Below are positions 54,802 to 63,676 of a stretch of DNA of 64,000 nt, in pieces. Source of the stretch: Microvirga sp. 17 mud 1-3. GTDB taxonomy: Bacteria > Pseudomonadota > Alphaproteobacteria > Rhizobiales > Beijerinckiaceae. The DNA is taken from NCBI RefSeq assembly GCF_003151255.1, contig NZ_CP029481.1, positions 3,472,001-3,536,000 on the forward strand, read 5' to 3'. Each line of letters begins with the position of its first letter. Position 1 is the first letter of the stretch. A program made the translations under genes and the position numbers. The notes beneath the pieces are model-generated. The model saw nothing but the letters and a program-made list of their open reading frames with translations, was not told where the DNA came from and made no database searches.

Positions 54802-56595
54802 TCAGAATGCTTCCATGGGCATCGCCATGGTCGTGTCGGAACCTGCCGAGATGCGCGCAAGGCGCGTTCCGGTCTCGGGCATCAGGCGCTCCATGAAGAA
54901 GCGGCCCGTGAGCAGCTTTGCGTCCATCTTCTCGGCGACGCCGTTGCCCTGCGCCTTCTTGGCCTGCGCGGCCTTCGCCATCTTGGCCCACATGTAGCCC
55001 ATGGCCACGAGGCCGAAGAGATGCATGTAGTCGGTGGCGCCAGCGCCCGCATTGTCGGGCTTCGCCATGGCGTTCTGCATGAACCACATGGTGGCCTGCT
55101 GGAGATGGCCGAGGCCCTGCTGCAGGGGCGCCACGAAGGCCTTCATGCTCTCGTCGGCGGCGTTCTCCTGGCAGAAGGCGCCGACCTCGTTGAAGAAGGC
55201 CATGATGGCGCGGCCCCCATCCTTGCCGAGCTTGCGGCCGACGAGGTCCATGGCCTGGATGCCGTTGGCGCCCTCGTAGATCATGGTGATGCGGGCATCG
55301 CGCACGAACTGCGACATGCCCGATTCCTCGATATAGCCATGGCCGCCGAACATCTGCTGCGCCCTCACGGCGTTATCGAAGCCGACATCGGTCAGCACGC
55401 CCTTCACGACCGGGGTCAGCAGGCCCATGTGGTCGTCGGCCGACTGGCGCTCCGCCTCGTCGGACGAGCGGTGCGCGACATCGCCCTTGAGGGCCGTCCA
55501 GAGCACGAGCGCGCGGGCAGCCTCGTTGAACGCCTTCATGGTGAGAAGCGTGCGGCGCACGTCCGGATGGACGATGATCGGATCGGCCGGCTTGTCGGGG
55601 AATTTCGGCCCGGTCAGCGAACGGCCCTGGAGACGCTCCTTGGCGTAGGCGACGGCGTTCTGGTAGGCGACCTCGGACTGCGCCAGTCCCTGCACGCCGA
55701 CCGCGAGGCGGGCCTCGTTCATCATCACGAACATGGCGTTGAGGCCGCGGTTTTCCTCACCGATCAGCCAGCCCCTCGCGCCGTCGTAGTTCATCACGCA
55801 GGTGGCGTTGCCGTGGATGCCCATCTTGTGCTCGATGGAGCCGCAGGACACGCCGTTGCGCTCACCGAGCGAGCCATCCTCGTTCACGAGGACCTTCGGC
55901 ACGACAAAGAGCGAGATGCCCTTGGTGCCTGCCGGCGCGCCCTCGATGCGGGCCAGCACCAGATGGACGATGTTTTCGGCCATGTCGTGCTCGCCGGCCG
56001 AGATGAAGATCTTGGTGCCGGTGATCGCATAGGAGCCGTCGCCGTTGGGCACGGCCTTCGTCTTAAGAAGCCCGAGATCGGTGCCGCAATGGGGCTCCGT
56101 GAGGTTCATGGTGCCGGTCCAGGCGCCCTCCACCATCTTGGGCAGGTAGGTCCTCTTGATAGCGTCCGAGCCGTGCACCAGGAGGGCCGCGATGGCGCCC
56201 TGGGTCAGGCCCGGATACATGCCGAGCGCCAGGTTGGCGGCCGACATGAATTCCTGCATCACCGAATTGAGGGTGGTCGGCAGGCCCTGCCCGCCATATT
56301 CCTCGGGGGCCGAAAGTCCCATCCAGCCGCCTGCCGTGAAAGCCTCGTAGGCTTCCTTGAAGCCCTTGGGCGTCGTCACCGACCCATCCGGATGGCGGGT
56401 GCAGCCTTCCTGGTCCCCGCTCAGGTTGAGGGGCGCGAAGACCTCCTCGCAGAGCTTGGCTCCCTCGGCCAGGATCGCCTCCACCGTGTCGGGTGTCGCA
56501 TCCGCGAAGCCCGGCAGGTTGTTGTAGCGCTCGATGGAGAAGACGTCGTTCAGCAGGAACGTCACGTCTTCGACGGGGGCCTTGTAGACCGGCAT
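54802..56595 (-). CDS. acyl-CoA dehydrogenase (long form)
   Basis: A 597-residue FAD enzyme of the long bacterial acyl-CoA dehydrogenase branch. The N-terminal helical domain, the middle beta domain (LTEPHCGTDLGLLKTKA) and the C-terminal domain are followed by an extra C-terminal region typical of this subgroup. The catalytic base is the glutamate in MIYEGANGIQAMDLVGRKL. The start at 56595 has a GGGAGGA site. It performs the first step of beta-oxidation. A 16-base palindrome 69 bases upstream, and a MerR regulator gene about 1 kb away, may control it. Confidence 0.92.
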   Translation of the reverse strand: MPVYKAPVEDVTFLLNDVFSIERYNNLPGFADATPDTVEAILAEGAKLCEEVFAPLNLSGDQEGCTRHPDGSVTTPKGFKEAYEAFTAGGWMGLSAPEEYGGQGLPTTLNSVMQEFMSAANLALGMYPGLTQGAIAALLVHGSDAIKRTYLPKMVEGAWTGTMNLTEPHCGTDLGLLKTKAVPNGDGSYAITGTKIFISAGEHDMAENIVHLVLARIEGAPAGTKGISLFVVPKVLVNEDGSLGERNGVSCGSIEHKMGIHGNATCVMNYDGARGWLIGEENRGLNAMFVMMNEARLAVGVQGLAQSEVAYQNAVAYAKERLQGRSLTGPKFPDKPADPIIVHPDVRRTLLTMKAFNEAARALVLWTALKGDVAHRSSDEAERQSADDHMGLLTPVVKGVLTDVGFDNAVRAQQMFGGHGYIEESGMSQFVRDARITMIYEGANGIQAMDLVGRKLGKDGGRAIMAFFNEVGAFCQENAADESMKAFVAPLQQGLGHLQQATMWFMQNAMAKPDNAGAGATDYMHLFGLVAMGYMWAKMAKAAQAKKAQGNGVAEKMDAKLLTGRFFMERLMPETGTRLARISAGSDTTMAMPMEAF

Positions 56596-57522
56596 GGAAG
56601 TCCTCCCAGATCGCATGCCGGCAGCCTCGGTCGCTTCGACCTGACGCCACCGGCCGACAAGATAGTTTACATATAAACTGTCCAGCCGCGCTGGGGAAGA
56701 GGTAGGGCGCCGATTGTCCGGCGGTATGGGGTACGGACTGGGATAACGTGAATGTCAGGGGTGGGAAGCGCAGAGCCGCGACGGCACCTTTGATGATGCT
56801 TCCCCTGAAATTGCCGGACCTGTCGTAGTGGTGGGGCCGTGCACCCGCTGGATGCGGAACTCCGGACGGCCGGCTGTCAGGGCGAAGGCAGGACTGAGCC
56901 CGTTCTCCGGAACCGCAAAATGCCGACAGTAGCCACAGGTTCGCGAGCACAGCCGCAGGGGTGGATCGTGCCGGAAACATACGAGCCCGGACCAGAGACA
57001 GAGCCGGATTTACCACGGCTCTCCCGGGTGAAAGGATGGCACCAGGATGGCCCTTGGCAGGGTCGACAGGCCGCGCGAACCAAATTCGTCCACGAGCCTG
57101 ATCCGCCCCCCCTTCCAGGAGGGCACCGACAGTTTGCCTCACGTCAAAACCGCTCGCCTGACCCTAAGCGCCTCCTATCACCGGGGCGACGAACGCCCTG
57201 CGCAACGGCGCTGACGTCGATACCCTGAAACCGCCTGCCCCATCGCAGAACACTTGTGACTTGAGTTCTTCCGAGTGCTTTCTGCCAGACGACTGTCAAA
57301 TCGGCCGATGGCCCGCCCCGCCAGCCGGTTCTCCCGGAAAGGCAGATGCCGATCCTAAGGCGACTGTATTGCCGCGCACCCAAAGCCGTACAGACGGCCG
57401 AACGCTGCGGCACTGGCCGCAGCGGAACCGGAATGACAGTACGAATGGCCCGAAGACATGTTCCATCGGCCGGGACGCGCTGTGTCGCGTCGCCGACTCG
57501 TCCGGGAAGAGGCGCGCCCGTC
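56596..57522. other. 927-base stretch without a recognisable gene
   Basis: Open frames here are short and none resembles a protein family or shows the local codon pattern. No RNA gene is recognised. The stretch holds the palindrome at 56664-56679 near its left end and a fragment GGAATGACAGTACGAATGG near 57430 that recalls the end of the repeat at 53338-53453. Decayed genes or a long regulatory region are possible. Confidence 0.55.
56664..56679. promoter_or_regulatory. palindromic operator candidate before the acyl-CoA dehydrogenase
   Basis: AGTTTACATATAAACT has perfect six-base arms around CATA. It is AT-rich in a GC-rich setting and lies 69 bases upstream of the acyl-CoA dehydrogenase start. 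TetR-type (PsrA/FadR-like) and MerR-type (LiuR-like) regulators of acyl-CoA genes use palindromes of this kind. Confidence 0.55.
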
Positions 57523-57948
57523 TCAGGCGGCGTTGGTCAGGCGCGCGCGGCAGGCCCGGAGCTCGACCAGGGCCTCCTCGATCTCGGCCCGCTGCTGCTC
57601 CAGGTGGCTGATCTGATCCTCGACCTGGGAGAGGGACAGGTTGAGATTGGCCGCGACGCCGCCGCTCCCCCGGTCTTCCGCGAGCATGGCGCGGATCTCC
57701 GTCAGGGTGAAGCCGAGATGCTTGCCCTTGAGAATGACCGACAGCCGATCCCGGTCGCGCGCATCGTAAATGCGGGCCGTGCCCTCGCGGCGCGGCGAAA
57801 GGAGGCCGCGATCCTCATAGAAGCGCAAAGTCCTGAGAGTGACGCCGAATTCGCGCGCCAGATCGCCGATGGTGTAAGATTTGGATTCCGCCGTATCCGC
57901 CCGCGTCTCCGCGAGGACAGCGAAGTTCATTGCGACGCCGTTGCTCAT
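57523..57948 (-). CDS. MerR-family transcriptional regulator
   Basis: A 141-residue MerR regulator. The winged helix-turn-helix spans about 25-95 (YTIGDLAREFGVTLRTLRFYEDRGLLSPRREG) and a long coiled coil (about 105-135) mediates dimerisation. The C-terminus is short and has no effector domain or metal-binding cysteines. In Proteobacteria such small MerR proteins beside acyl-CoA dehydrogenase genes (LiuR-like) control branched-chain amino acid or fatty acid degradation, which fits the neighbouring beta-oxidation block. A Met at 57930 is an alternative start. Confidence 0.87.
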   Translation of the reverse strand: MSNGVAMNFAVLAETRADTAESKSYTIGDLAREFGVTLRTLRFYEDRGLLSPRREGTARIYDARDRDRLSVILKGKHLGFTLTEIRAMLAEDRGSGGVAANLNLSLSQVEDQISHLEQQRAEIEEALVELRACRARLTNAA

Positions 57949-58279
57949 GTTCTGCCCCGTCTTTTGTTCTGCCTATCGGTCCGGCCTTACTCAGGGTCCG
58001 CCCGAAGCACTTATAATGCAATGATAGAACATTCTATGCACCTTCCGCAAGTGTCTCTCCGGAAGACGCGGAAGCAGCCAGGGCGATGGGTGCGCCAAAG
58101 TCGGAAGAGGCCCTAAATCCCTCATCTTAACGGCATTTTTACTACGTTTGCCAAAAGCTGCGCCATCGCCTGGGAGGATGGCGGGCGCGAATCACCGCCC
58201 CCCGCAGGCCACCGGAACGGGGGTGACGTGGGGTCACGGCCGTTGCCGGGAGTGTTTTCGCGTCCCCACGAGTGCGGCC
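57949..58279. other. 331-base divergent promoter region
   Basis: Lies between the leftward MerR gene and the rightward PodJ-like gene. It contains an AT-rich segment (58008-58060) with the palindrome at 58024-58037 and a T-rich spot near 58135. No gene is supported; an upstream extension of the PodJ-like frame to 58148 lacks conservation. Confidence 0.6.
58024..58037. promoter_or_regulatory. candidate MerR autoregulatory site
   Basis: ATAGAACATTCTAT has perfect six-base arms around CA. It lies 75 bases upstream of the MerR start within the AT-rich segment, so it may overlap the MerR promoter. Confidence 0.4.
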
Positions 58280-61177
58280 ATGAGACGACCCGATCCGGCA
58301 TATCTTGACGCCCTCGATCCCGAGACCCGCTCTGCCGCCGAGAAAGCCGCGCGCCGGTCGGGCCTGAGCCTCGAGGACTGGATTACGGCTGCCATGGACC
58401 GGTACGGGCCCGTCACGACCCCGCCGCCCGAAGAGGCGGTCGACGAGACGGATGGCCTGGGACAGGCCTTCGAGACGGCTTTTCCGACCCCGGAGCCGGC
58501 CCGTGAGGAGCCCACTCTCACCGATCAGGCCTCCCGCAACGTGGTGGCGCTGGAGGCCATGGCGCTCTGGATCGAGCAGACGGAAGACCGCCTGAACGAG
58601 ACGGCCAGGAGCGTCGCCGACCGGCAGGAGCGCTTGTCCGAGGCCCTGTCGCGGAACCTGTCCGCTCTCAAGGGGCGCCTGGAAACCGTCGAGCGCCGCA
58701 GCGAGAATCCGACAGGCGAAGCCCTGGCGCCGCTGACCGAGACCCTCGCCGGGCTGCGCACGGACGTCTCGCGGCTTGCGACGCGGATCGACGATCCGTC
58801 CCGGCCGGTCGAGGCGATCCGCCAGGAGATCAACCGCCTGCGCGCCGGAATGGACAGCCTCGCGACCCGCGGCCAGATCGCCACCCTCGACGAGACCTTC
58901 CGGCTCCTCGCACGGGATCTGGAGCGGAGTCCGTCGAGCAAGGACCTGCTCACCCTCGCGGGCTCCGTCGCGGGCCTGAACCGCAAGATCGAAGCCCTGT
59001 CTGAGACTGTTGCGGACAACCTGCACCGGCGGCTCGGCGACGAGATCGAGCAGCTCAAGGGGAAGGTCACGCAGCTTGCCGAGACGAGTGTCGACCGCTC
59101 CGTAATCGACTTCCTCAGCAGCCAGATCGTCGACCTCCGCCAGGACCTTGCGCGGCGGGCCGAGCCACAGCAGATCGACGGCCTGTCCGAATCCGTGGCC
59201 GCCCTGGGCCGGCAAGTAGAGCAGCTCCGGGCCGAGCAGATCGGGCGCAGCGATTTCGCGGCCCTCAGGACCTCCCTCGAAGAGGTCTGCGCGGCCCTGG
59301 GCCGCTCGGTCGCCCTGCAGGAAAAGAACGACGTCCCGGTTCATCTTCAGGACATGAGCCGCCGGCTCGACATCCTGGCGGACCGGCCGGTGCCCGAACC
59401 CGCCAATCTCGACCCCATCGCGGAGCAGCTTGCCGTTCTCACCGAGCGTATGGCGCATATGGCGGATGGGCGCCTCGAACAGGCGGATGCTCTCAACGGG
59501 CGCTTCGACCGGCTCGAGGAGGAACTGCGCAAAGCCGGCTCCGTCGTGCCGGCCCTGGGCGACCTCGAAAGGCGCGTGACCGCCTGTGCCGAGGAACTTG
59601 CCCGGATGCCGGAGACCTGGCGGCAGGCCTTCGACGAGGCCTCAACGCAGATGAAGGACCTCCTGGTCGCGAGGAATGCTGGCCCGGCCGGGCTCACCGA
59701 TCGCGATCTCGACGCCGTCAAGGCCGGGTTCGTCGAGCTGAAGGCCCTCCAGGCCCGGGCGGAGCGGAAGACCCAGCAGACCCTGCTGGCGGTCCACGAC
59801 GCCCTTGAGAGCTTGCTGTCCCGCTGCGATGCACTGCCAACCGCCGCGCTGGCCGGACAGGGGGGCAGCAGGGCGGCGTTGCCATCGGCGGACCGTCTGG
59901 AAGCGGCCGTGCGCCGCCTCCAGGCTTCGGCCCTGTCGCAGATCCAGGACATCGCGGCCACTATCCCGCAGGACTCCTCGGCCACAGACGCCCTGCCCGA
60001 CCGGACACAGGAGCCGGACCTCGACGACGTGCGGGCAAGTTTCATCGCGGCGGCCCGCCGCGCCTCGCGGACCCTGCCAGCTCCGGGAGAATCCGAGACG
60101 GACGAAGTCGTGGCGGAACAGGAACCGGCCACGGAAGTGCTGACAGACCAGGATATCGCCGAAGCGGGATCGGATCTCGCCCCGTCGTTTCTGGAACGGT
60201 TGCGCCGGAAACTCGACAGCCATCGCCGTTCCCTGTTCTTCGGTCTCGCCTGCCTCGTGCTAGCGGCGGGCACGGCACAGATCCTGGCCAGCGCTCCCCG
60301 CTCGCCCGTACCGGCGACCGCCCAGACCGAGCCGACCACGGCGACGGATCCGGCGGGGCGCCCGGAGGTCTCCGCAGCGCCTACGGCCCCGGCATCCCCG
60401 ACCGCGACCGACCTCTTCCAGCCTTCGAGCCTCACGGCGGCGAGCCCTGCCGTCCTCTCTCCTCCCCCAGCGGCAATCCGGTATCCGGTCGATCCGGACA
60501 AACTGGGCGACCTTCCGGCGGACATTCCCGCAGCCCTGCGGCAGGCGGCGCTCTCAGGCGACGGAACGGCCGTCTACGAGATCGCCCTGAGAGCGGCCGA
60601 GGGGCGCGGGATCCCGCAGGATTCGACGCTCGCCCTTCGGCTTTTCGAGCGGGTGGCGCAGGCGGGCCTCGTTCCGGCCCAGGAGCGGCTCGCCCTCATG
60701 TACGACAAGGCCATCGGCACGACCCGAGACGTGAAGCTCGCCGCCGCCTGGTATGAGCGGGCCGCCCAGGGCGGCAACGTCCGGGCCATGCACAATTTCG
60801 CAACCCTGCTCGCCTCAGGCATCGGCGGAAATCCCGATTATGTGGCCGCGGCACGGTGGTTCACCGAAGCAGCGGAAGCGGGCGTCCGGGACAGCCAGTT
60901 CAATATCGCCGTCCTCCATGCCCGCGGCATCGGGACCCGCAAGAGCCCGGCCCAGGCCTACCGGTGGTTCGCCTTGGCGGCCGCCCAGGGCGACGCGGAG
61001 GCGGCCCGGAAGCGCGACGAGATTGCCGGCTACCTGAAGCCGACCGAGCTTACGGCCTTGAAGGCGACGGTTGCGGAGTGGCGCCCGAGGCCGGCCGACC
61101 CGCTCGCCAACGAAGCCCCGCAACCGCCGGCCGAACGCTCAGCGACTTTTGGACTCGGATCGGGCAACCGGATCTGA
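58280..61177 (+). CDS. PodJ-like polarity protein with Sel1 repeats
   Basis: A 965-residue bitopic protein. Residues 5-40 match the opening of Hyphomicrobiales PodJ proteins (DPETRSAAEKAARRSGLSLEDWI). Long helical, Leu/Arg/Glu-rich segments predicted as coiled coil fill about 85-560. One membrane helix is at about 650-670 (LFFGLACLVLAAGTAQILA), a Pro/Thr linker follows, and the periplasmic part has three to four Sel1 repeats (about 749-917; LALMYDKAIG, AAAWYERAAQGG, AARWFTEAAEAG, AYRWFALAAAQG). PodJ organises a cell pole through its cytoplasmic coiled coil. The usual C-terminal peptidoglycan-binding domain of Caulobacter PodJ is not evident. The start at 58280 has only a weak ribosome binding site. 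Confidence 0.75.
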   Translation: MRRPDPAYLDALDPETRSAAEKAARRSGLSLEDWITAAMDRYGPVTTPPPEEAVDETDGLGQAFETAFPTPEPAREEPTLTDQASRNVVALEAMALWIEQTEDRLNETARSVADRQERLSEALSRNLSALKGRLETVERRSENPTGEALAPLTETLAGLRTDVSRLATRIDDPSRPVEAIRQEINRLRAGMDSLATRGQIATLDETFRLLARDLERSPSSKDLLTLAGSVAGLNRKIEALSETVADNLHRRLGDEIEQLKGKVTQLAETSVDRSVIDFLSSQIVDLRQDLARRAEPQQIDGLSESVAALGRQVEQLRAEQIGRSDFAALRTSLEEVCAALGRSVALQEKNDVPVHLQDMSRRLDILADRPVPEPANLDPIAEQLAVLTERMAHMADGRLEQADALNGRFDRLEEELRKAGSVVPALGDLERRVTACAEELARMPETWRQAFDEASTQMKDLLVARNAGPAGLTDRDLDAVKAGFVELKALQARAERKTQQTLLAVHDALESLLSRCDALPTAALAGQGGSRAALPSADRLEAAVRRLQASALSQIQDIAATIPQDSSATDALPDRTQEPDLDDVRASFIAAARRASRTLPAPGESETDEVVAEQEPATEVLTDQDIAEAGSDLAPSFLERLRRKLDSHRRSLFFGLACLVLAAGTAQILASAPRSPVPATAQTEPTTATDPAGRPEVSAAPTAPASPTATDLFQPSSLTAASPAVLSPPPAAIRYPVDPDKLGDLPADIPAALRQAALSGDGTAVYEIALRAAEGRGIPQDSTLALRLFERVAQAGLVPAQERLALMYDKAIGTTRDVKLAAAWYERAAQGGNVRAMHNFATLLASGIGGNPDYVAAARWFTEAAEAGVRDSQFNIAVLHARGIGTRKSPAQAYRWFALAAAQGDAEAARKRDEIAGYLKPTELTALKATVAEWRPRPADPLANEAPQPPAERSATFGLGSGNRI

Positions 61178-61279
61178 CGCGGCCAATCTCTGTCAGTCTT
61201 TGTTCACGGGAGAGCATCTAGTGTCGGGCAACGGATGACATGACCGGAACGTGGCGGCGCCGGCCGTAGGGGAAGTGGG

Positions 61280-62209
61280 GTGCAAATATATCTGCCTATC
61301 GCCGAGATGCCTGTGAGCGTTCTCCTGATCCTCGGATTGGGAGCGGCGGTCGGGTTCATATCGGGTCTCTTCGGCATCGGCGGCGGCTTTCTGATGACGC
61401 CGCTCCTCATCTTTCTCGGCATTCCGCCGGCGGTGGCGGTCGCGACCCAGTCGGCCCAGATCGTAGCCTCCTCCACCACGAGCGTGCTCAGCGCCCTGCG
61501 GCGCGGCGCCCTGGACTTCAAGCTCGGCGGCATTCTCGTGTTCGGCGGCTTCATCGGCTCGGCCCTCGGCGTCTGGTTCTTCGCTGCGGCCCGCCGGGCC
61601 GGCCAGCTCGACCTCGTGATCGTGGTCTCGTACGTGACCCTCTTCACGGTCGTCGGCAGCCTCATGCTGAAGGAGAGCATCCGGGAGTTCTGGCTCAAGC
61701 ATAAGGGCGCGCCCGCACGGCCGCGCCGCAATGCCGGCAAGCATCCGCCCTATCTGGGCTGGCCCCTGCGCATGCGCTTCTACCGCTCCAAGCTCTATGC
61801 CAGCGTCATTCCCATCGCGGGCATGTCGCTCTTCGTGGGCTTCGCGGGCGCGCTGCTCGGCATCGGCGGCGGCTTCATCGTCGTGCCGGCTTTGCTCTAC
61901 GTCTTCCGCGTGCCGACCGGCGTGGTGGTGGGCACCTCCCAGTTCCAGATCGTCTGCACGACCCTCGTGGCCCTCGTGCTCCACGCGGTCGCCAACCAGG
62001 CGGTCGACATCGTCCTGGCGATCCTGCTCATCGTCGGCGGCGTGTTCGGCGCCCAGTTCGGCGCCAGGGCCGGGCGGAACCTGCGCGCCGAGCTGTTCCG
62101 CTTCCTGCTCGCCATCCTGCTGCTGGCAGTCGGCCTGCGCTTCGCCCTGGAACTCGTGGTGAAGCCGGAGGAGCCCTTTTCGATCACCCAGCAGGAGGCG
62201 CATACGTGA
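61280..62209 (+). CDS. TSUP/TauE-SafE family membrane permease
   Basis: A 309-residue permease with eight or nine helices in two repeats. Each repeat starts with the family glycine motif, GLFGIGGGFLMTPLL at about 29-43 and a matching GALLGIGGGFIVVPALL at about 190-206. TSUP proteins move sulfite, sulfolactate or other organosulfonates. A positively charged loop (about 140-165) connects the halves. The start is a GTG with a GGGGAAG site; an ATG nine codons later is possible. It overlaps the TIGR02186 gene by four bases, and the pair is often found together in alphaproteobacteria. Confidence 0.9.
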   Translation: MQIYLPIAEMPVSVLLILGLGAAVGFISGLFGIGGGFLMTPLLIFLGIPPAVAVATQSAQIVASSTTSVLSALRRGALDFKLGGILVFGGFIGSALGVWFFAAARRAGQLDLVIVVSYVTLFTVVGSLMLKESIREFWLKHKGAPARPRRNAGKHPPYLGWPLRMRFYRSKLYASVIPIAGMSLFVGFAGALLGIGGGFIVVPALLYVFRVPTGVVVGTSQFQIVCTTLVALVLHAVANQAVDIVLAILLIVGGVFGAQFGARAGRNLRAELFRFLLAILLLAVGLRFALELVVKPEEPFSITQQEAHT

Positions 62210-62967
62210 GGATCGCTGCCCTGCTCATCCTGCTCCTCGCCGGAGCCACCCCCGCTCTGGCCGAGAGCTTGATCACCTCCCTGTCCAACCATCGGGTTCT
62301 GATCAATTCCAACTATACGGGCACGTCGATCGCCGTCTTCGGCGCCATCGAGCGCGATGCGCAGACCGTCGCCCGCGCCACGGGCTACGACGCGGCGGTC
62401 ACGATCCGGGGCCCGCAGCAATTCCTCGTGGTGCGCGAGAAGGACCGGCTCGGCCCCTTCTGGCTCAACCAGGACCAGCAGAAATTCCCGACCGCGCCGG
62501 CCTATCTGGCGGTCCTGACCTCGCGCCCCATTGCGGAGATCACCAGCGAACAGCTCCGCAGGCGTCAGAAGATCGGGCTTTCGGCCATCGTCCATGCGCC
62601 GGACTTCACCAACGACCGGGGCGGCGCCGACGAGCCGTTCCGCGAGGCGCTGCTCCGGCTCAAGAGCCGGGAGGGCCTCTATCGGGAGAACGAGCGCGGC
62701 GTGACCTTCCTGACGCCCAGCATCTTCAATGCGAGCATCCCCCTGCCGGCGACGGCCCCGCCCGGGACCTACGACGTGGAGGTGGTGCTGCTCGCCGACA
62801 CGGTGATCCTGGCCCGGACCCTGACCCATTTCGAGCTGGTCAAGACCGGCTTCGAGCAGCAGGTGGGCGATGTGGCCCACGACTGGAGCCTTCTGTACGG
62901 GCTCGGCGCCGCCCTGCTGGCCCTGTTCTTCGGCTGGACCGCGAACGCCGTCTTCCGACGCGACTGA
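62206..62967 (+). CDS. TIGR02186-family transmembrane protein
   Basis: A 253-residue exported, membrane-anchored protein: a signal peptide ending TPALAES (about residue 20), a periplasmic domain with ITSLSNHRVLINSNYTGT near its start, and one C-terminal helix (about 228-246). The family is restricted to alphaproteobacteria and has no proven function. Its GTG overlaps the TSUP stop (GTGA), so the two are coupled; it may be an accessory to the permease. It converges on pdeM with seven bases between. Confidence 0.87.
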   Translation: MRIAALLILLLAGATPALAESLITSLSNHRVLINSNYTGTSIAVFGAIERDAQTVARATGYDAAVTIRGPQQFLVVREKDRLGPFWLNQDQQKFPTAPAYLAVLTSRPIAEITSEQLRRRQKIGLSAIVHAPDFTNDRGGADEPFREALLRLKSREGLYRENERGVTFLTPSIFNASIPLPATAPPGTYDVEVVLLADTVILARTLTHFELVKTGFEQQVGDVAHDWSLLYGLGAALLALFFGWTANAVFRRD

Positions 62968-62974
62968 CGCCGCC

Positions 62975-63676
62975 TCAATCCCGGCACAGCATGGCGCGGG
63001 CGATGGCGAAGATCCGCTCCGTTCCGATGAGGTGCGCTGTAAATCCATTCGGAAACAACGGCTTGAAGGCCGCGTCGCAGGCGTTCAGGCCGCCCGCATA
63101 GGCCCCGAGCGCCGGCATGATGCAGCGCGACCCGTCGGTGAGAAAGCAGCGCCGGCGCGTGGCGCGCCCGCGCATTACCACCTTGCCGACCGGGTGGAGA
63201 TGGCCGGCGACCTCGGCCTCGGCGCCCGCCAGCGGCTCATGGCGGAGGGTGAGCGCCCCCAGGGCCAGCTCGGCCGCGACCCGCCCGCCGATGCTCGCCG
63301 GCAGCGCATGATCGTGGTTGCCCGTGATCCAGACCCAGTCCCGGCCGCTCTGGACCTGCGCGAGAACGGCACGCTCCTCCTCGCCGAGCCGGTCGGGTCC
63401 GCCCACATCGTGGAAGCTGTCGCCCAGAGCCACCACCATTCGCGGATCGAAGCGGAACACGGCCTCCTTGAGGGCCGCCAGGGTCTCGCGGGTGTCGTAG
63501 GGCGGGAGCATCATGCCGCGCCGCGCGAAGGAGGAGCCCTTCTCGAAATGCAGGTCCGCCACCAGGAGCGCATCTTCGTCGGGCAGGTAGAGAGCCCCGG
63601 TCAGGTCCAGGACCGCCGCCATGCCGTTCAGGCCGATCTCGGTTGTTGTCTGTTTGTTCTTGAGCAAAGCCGTCAC
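62975..63676 (-). CDS. pdeM: ligase-associated DNA damage response endonuclease
   Basis: A 233-residue calcineurin-like phosphoesterase. Metal motifs are VADLHFEKG, LGDSFHD, GNHDH and HLHP. PdeM genes sit with an Lhr-type helicase, an exonuclease and an ATP-dependent ligase in a bacterial repair cassette. Here the GTG start overlaps the Lhr stop by four bases (GTGA), so the two are translationally coupled. It probably trims or nicks damaged DNA ends. The ligase and exonuclease genes, if present, lie beyond the right edge. Confidence 0.93.
   Translation of the reverse strand: MTALLKNKQTTTEIGLNGMAAVLDLTGALYLPDEDALLVADLHFEKGSSFARRGMMLPPYDTRETLAALKEAVFRFDPRMVVALGDSFHDVGGPDRLGEEERAVLAQVQSGRDWVWITGNHDHALPASIGGRVAAELALGALTLRHEPLAGAEAEVAGHLHPVGKVVMRGRATRRRCFLTDGSRCIMPALGAYAGGLNACDAAFKPLFPNGFTAHLIGTERIFAIARAMLCRD

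Noticed and set aside
56839..57413. Short frames on both strands in the gene-free stretch
   Set aside because: Composition and start sites are poor and no domain is recognisable.
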